In this document: in pieces, positions 61,003 to 64,000 of the stretch
Layout: every line of letters starts with the position of its first letter
Numbering within the stretch: the stretch's first letter is position 1
Assembly: GCA_900143635.1 (NCBI GenBank)
Contig: FREY01000009.1
Coordinates: 124,001 to 188,000 of the forward strand
DNA length: 64,000 nucleotides
From: Rhodobacteraceae bacterium Alg231-04
GTDB lineage: Bacteria; Pseudomonadota; Alphaproteobacteria; Rhodobacterales; Rhodobacteraceae
Direction of reading: 5' to 3'
Notes under the pieces: model-generated
The model's input: only the letters and a program-made list of their open reading frames with translations
What the model was told of the DNA's origin: nothing
The model's database searches: none
Made by a program: the position numbers and the translations under genes

Positions 61003-62481
61003 ATGTCGGCGACAGAAAATAATTCAGGTGTTAGCGTTCAACCTAATTCTGGCTCCGGGGCGACTGGTGGTTCAGGGCACGAAACTGCTAGCGCCACCAA
61101 AGCTTATCATAACGGCGGTGTCGAAGGCGCTTCGTTTGCCAACTGGTATGATGCGAATCTTGCACATGAAATCAGTGAAATTCAGACGGAAGGCCAGAGC
61201 TCTGGCGGCACCAGAGGGTCGGGCTCTGGCGGGACCAGAGGGTCCGGCTCTGGCGGCACCAGAGGTTCCGGCTCTGGCAGTAACAAAGGGTCGGGCTCTG
61301 GCGGGACCAGAGGATCCGGCTCTGGCGGGACCAGAGGGTCCGGCTCCGGTGGCACCAAAGGATCCGGCTCTGGCGGCACCAGAGGGTCCGGCTCTGGCGG
61401 CACCAAAGGGTCGGGCTCTGGTGGGACCAGAGGATCCGGCTCTGGCGGGACCAGAGGGTCCGGCTCCGGTGGCACCAAGGGTTCCGGCTCTGGCGGCACC
61501 AGAGGGTCCGGCTCTGGCGGGACCAGAGGGTCCGGCTCTGGCGGCACCAACGGCTCGGGCTCTGGTGGGACCAGAGGATCCGGCTCTGGCGGGACCAAAG
61601 GGTCCGGCTCCGGTGGCACCAAAGGATCCGGCTCTGGCGGCACCAGAGGGTCCGGCTCTGGCGGCACCAAAGGATCCGGCTCTGGCGGGACCAGAGGGTC
61701 CGGCTCCGATGGCACCAAAGGATCCGGCTCTGGCGGGACCAGAGGGTCCGGCTCCGGTGGCACCAAGGGTTCCGGCTCTGGCGGCACCAGAGGGTCCGGC
61801 TCTGGCGGCACCAAAGGATCCGGCTCTGGCGGGACCAGAGGGTCCGGCTCCGGTGGCACCAAGGGTTCCGGCTCCGGTGGCACCAAAGGATCCGGCTCTG
61901 GCGGCACCAGAGGGTCCGGCTCTGGCGGCACCAAAGGATCCGGCTCTGGCGGGACCAGAGGGTCCGGCTCCGATGGCACCAAAGGATCCGGCTCTGGCGG
62001 CACCAGAGGGTCCGGCTCTGGCGGCACCAACGGCTCGGGCTCTGGTGGGACCAGAGGATCCGGCTCCGGTGGCACCAAGGGTTCCGGCTCTGGCGGCACC
62101 AGAGGGTCCGGCTCTGGCGGCACCAAAGGATCCGGCTCTGGCGGGACCAGAGGGTCCGGCTCCGGTGGCACCAAGGGTTCCGGCTCTGGCGGCACCAGAG
62201 GGTCCGGCTCTGGCGGGACCAGAGGGTCCGGCTCCGGTGGCACCAAGGGGTCCGGTTCTTGCGGGACGACCGGTGGGTATAGCCAATGGAGCGGGGAAAA
62301 CGCCTCTGCCGTGGCCAATTCACTGCCTGCCTTCTCGACCTATCCCGAAGATGTAGACGAGCAAGAAGAAACCCCAGGCAGTGAAATTATGTTGCTCTTG
62401 ACCAAGGACTTCGAAATTAGCAGTGATGACGATAATTGCGGCAGCGCCACAGCTGGCGGAACCGGCATTGATCTGTTCTAA
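61003..62481 (+). CDS. Gly/Ser/Thr/Arg-Lys octapeptide-repeat protein
   Basis: A 492-residue protein. Residues 1-66 are unique and polar (MSATENNSGVSVQPNSGS, HNGGVEGASFANWYDANLA). About 44 tandem octapeptides of form SGGT[R/K]GSG follow, then a tail containing EDVDEQEETPGSEIMLLLTKDFEISS and ending SATAGGTGIDLF. There is no signal peptide. The central part is predicted as disordered and basic, flanked by acidic ends. Frame is decided by two facts: variation among repeats is at third codon positions except Arg/Lys (AGA/AAA), and AGGAAG lies ten bases before the ATG. No family is recognised; the adjacent kinase-like and GNAT genes may modify it. Confidence 0.82.
   Translation: MSATENNSGVSVQPNSGSGATGGSGHETASATKAYHNGGVEGASFANWYDANLAHEISEIQTEGQSSGGTRGSGSGGTRGSGSGGTRGSGSGSNKGSGSGGTRGSGSGGTRGSGSGGTKGSGSGGTRGSGSGGTKGSGSGGTRGSGSGGTRGSGSGGTKGSGSGGTRGSGSGGTRGSGSGGTNGSGSGGTRGSGSGGTKGSGSGGTKGSGSGGTRGSGSGGTKGSGSGGTRGSGSDGTKGSGSGGTRGSGSGGTKGSGSGGTRGSGSGGTKGSGSGGTRGSGSGGTKGSGSGGTKGSGSGGTRGSGSGGTKGSGSGGTRGSGSDGTKGSGSGGTRGSGSGGTNGSGSGGTRGSGSGGTKGSGSGGTRGSGSGGTKGSGSGGTRGSGSGGTKGSGSGGTRGSGSGGTRGSGSGGTKGSGSCGTTGGYSQWSGENASAVANSLPAFSTYPEDVDEQEETPGSEIMLLLTKDFEISSDDDNCGSATAGGTGIDLF
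61201..62256 (+). repeat. 24-bp tandem repeat array, about 44 copies
   Basis: The unit TCTGGCGGCACCAGAGGG plus TCCGGC encodes Ser-Gly-Gly-Thr-Arg-Gly-Ser-Gly. Copies differ at AGA/AAA/AAG/AAC (Arg, Lys, Asn), TCT/TCC, GGC/GGG/GGT and GGG/GGA, nearly all synonymous in the frame of the 61003 gene. A higher-order alternation of Arg and Lys units (48 bp) is visible in much of the array. A 45th degenerate unit begins at 62257. Confidence 0.95.
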
Positions 62482-63145
62482 TCCGCTTAAAAAATATTGG
62501 ACAATCTGGCGGCACATCTGACGCCAGATTGATCACAAATAAGTCCATCGTCTCAGACGTTTACCCACCTGTTTTGCACTACAGTTGTTGAGTGAACTGA
62601 ATAGATCCAATGTCAGCTATGCGAAAGCCGCACTATAGCGTCAGGCTGAACAGCGAATGTCGGCTCAGGGCCGTCCAGCCCCGGCAGACCGTGCTGTGAA
62701 ACACGACTTTGCAAAGGGCGCTATCTGCGCATTGCTGACATTCGTCCAAATAGCAGAACCGGTGATTCTGGGCTCGAAGACAGTTTTCGCCGCTTTCGAC
62801 GCGAAGGTCTGTTCCTGGGCTACGAACGACAGCGCATCGGCGGAGACCGGGGAAGCTCAATAGTTTGCCCCACTTGTCCTATGGCCGGTTCCGAAGTGCT
62901 CGCGCCGAGGTGATTACTGCACCGGCATTCGGCGGCTTCGAGCCCTCTCTCCCGACGTTCTGTACCGCAGCCAAATTCCGCTTCCGGGAAACGGAAATTT
63001 GAAGCTCTGCAGAGTCGGCCCAAACCTGCAATCAATTGAAGCTCTGATTGCGCGGTGCGGCGTTTTCTTACCTGATGTTCGGGTATCGCGTAGCATTTTC
63101 CAGGGTCAGCGAGAGATTTGTACAGTTGGATGGATCGAAAATACT
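62482..63145. other. Non-coding stretch with a hairpin and repeat fragment
   Basis: 664 bases without a supported gene. 62502-62531 is an inverted repeat CAATCTGGCG/CGCCAGATTG with a ten-base loop, possibly ending the repeat-protein transcript although no T-run follows. Near 62940 a reversed copy of the core of repeat A/B occurs. Confidence 0.6.
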
Positions 63146-64000
63146 CTACAAGCCGCCCACACCGTTCATGATATCCGGCAGCTCGCGGCGTAGAAACGCA
63201 GCAAGGGCGTCTACCTGTGGCGGGTTACCCCTCTTCCCATGCATCAAAAGGCTGATCTCCGGCGAACCGGCATTCCATTCCGGCAAGAGACGGCTCAGCC
63301 GCCCTGCCGCGACGTCCTCGGTACAGGTGTAAACCGGCAGGGCTACCACACCGAGCCCGGCCGTTGCCGCCTGTTTCAAGGTGACCATGTCATCGCTGCG
63401 CATACGCGTTGCAAAGGGCACAGATGCATTGGCCCCGTCCGGCCCCTGTAACGACCAACTGTTGCCGCCGGGCCGCCAGCCAAGCGCAAGCCCGGGCAGA
63501 CCGTCGAGATCAGCAGGCGAACTCAATGGACCGAATTGTTGGGCAATGCTGGGTGAGGTGAACAGGTGCCAAGGAACCTCGGTAATCCGCCGGTGGATCA
63601 GTCCTGAGTCGGGGAGCAACTTGAAATGCCCCCGGATAGCGAGGTCGATGCCATCGCTGATCAGGTCGGAAAAGTCGTTGGACGCCTGAATTTGCAGAAT
63701 GACGCGAGGGTTATCAGCCAGAAATCGCGGGAGAACCCGGCCAAGCGCGAATTGCGCCACCCCGACTGAACAGGACAGTGTGACGGTGCCTTCTAGCGCG
63801 TCCTTGTCCCGGCGCACCGCTGTTTCGGCGGCGACCATGCAGTCCAGCGCCCTCTTGGCGTGACGATAATAGGCCTCACCCGCTTCGGTCAGCGACATGT
63901 GTCTGGAATCCCGGTTCAACAGCCGCGTGCCAAGCGAAGCTTCGAGATTTTTGACCTGTCGGCTAATCCGCGATTTGGGAATGCCCAGGGTGCGCGCAGC
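63146..64000 (-). CDS. LysR-type regulator, 5' end outside window
   Basis: The frame runs into the window end, so the first part of the HTH is missing. The visible start has GIPKSRISRQVKNLEASLGTRLLNRDSRHMSLTEAGEAYYR, the second helix and wing of a LysR HTH. The effector domain contains GTVTLSCSVGVAQFALGRVLPRFL and MVTLKQAATAGLGVVALPVY. The tail ends LPDIMNGVGGL. It has a common LysR architecture; its target is probably upstream, outside the window. Confidence 0.9.
   Translation of the reverse strand, partial: AARTLGIPKSRISRQVKNLEASLGTRLLNRDSRHMSLTEAGEAYYRHAKRALDCMVAAETAVRRDKDALEGTVTLSCSVGVAQFALGRVLPRFLADNPRVILQIQASNDFSDLISDGIDLAIRGHFKLLPDSGLIHRRITEVPWHLFTSPSIAQQFGPLSSPADLDGLPGLALGWRPGGNSWSLQGPDGANASVPFATRMRSDDMVTLKQAATAGLGVVALPVYTCTEDVAAGRLSRLLPEWNAGSPEISLLMHGKRGNPPQVDALAAFLRRELPDIMNGVGGL

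Noticed and set aside
61072-62323. Long minus-strand frames over the repeat array encoding PPEPDPLV- or GPSGPARAG-type repeats
   Set aside because: They are open only because the 24-bp unit has no stop in those frames; synonymous-site variation favours the plus frame and the flanking unique sequence belongs to it.
60998-62356. Plus-strand +1 frame over the array (APALAGPEG repeats)
   Set aside because: No ribosome-binding site, ends within the tail of the real gene, and its amino-acid changes would be mostly non-synonymous.

Overview
The window looks like a chromosome segment of a marine Rhodobacterales (Roseobacter-group) alphaproteobacterium. The evidence is gene content and order: ccmI-ruvX-DUF1289, a DUF2849-cysI-cysH-DUF934-fpr sulfite-assimilation operon, several TRAP dicarboxylate transporters, and two tRNA-Val genes beside an HU-like gene and lon. 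Coding sequence is GC-rich with strong third-position bias up to about 40.7 kb. No plasmid or phage module is visible.

Layout. 0-5 kb: the end of ccmI, ruvX, a DUF1289 protein, then leftward tauE-like and 2OG-oxygenase genes, dusA and a lysine/alanine-tailed HU-like gene. 5-12 kb: tRNA-Val(CAC), a histidine phosphatase, tRNA-Val(UAC), lon with a heat-shock-like promoter, tgt, and an SPFH-NfeD membrane pair. 12-19 kb: an outer-membrane-like protein, a three-part protein (2Fe-2S ferredoxin, class III cyclase, Rieske), an MFS transporter, two Fe-S assembly proteins, an oxygenase and tpiA. 19-25.4 kb: a leftward TRAP operon dctP-dctQ-dctM next to dctB-dctD, with two matched palindromes between dctP and dctD; this DctD lacks the sigma-54 contact loop and the Walker A lysine. 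25.4-32 kb: a P450, a divergent Lrp regulator and the sulfur operon, preceded by a small Cys-Cys ORF. 32-40.4 kb: an alanine/aspartate repeat protein, a membrane protein, a thioesterase, tag, a zinc-protease-like lipoprotein, an esterase, an acyl-CoA synthetase and an ABC exporter.

At 40.5-40.7 kb an intact tRNA-Gly lies beside a 44-bp copy of its own 3' half, the typical footprint of an integrated element. Beyond it the sequence changes character: coding regions are visibly more AT-rich and gene density falls. There are long non-coding stretches with dispersed degenerate repeats, and an MltB-type transglycosylase is interrupted by an in-frame amber codon. This half carries a self-contained catabolic cluster: an operon of a haloacetate-dehalogenase-type hydrolase, a LeuC/LeuD-type hydro-lyase and a LysR regulator, divergent from a second dctPQM set closely related to the first. 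It also holds a CHASE-cyclase, a DUF2652-SRPBCC protein, a cation/proton antiporter, and a secreted caspase with peptidoglycan-binding and C-type-lectin modules. Last come a kinase-like/GNAT operon divergent from a 492-residue protein built on about 44 copies of an 8-residue Gly/Ser/Thr/Arg-Lys repeat, and a partial LysR gene.

The strongest candidates for something new are the ferredoxin-cyclase-Rieske fusion, the repeat protein with its divergent APH-like/GNAT pair, the dehalogenase-LeuCD-TRAP cluster, and the DctB/DctD system whose regulator appears to have lost sigma-54 activation. All functional statements come from reading motifs by eye; no database search was run.
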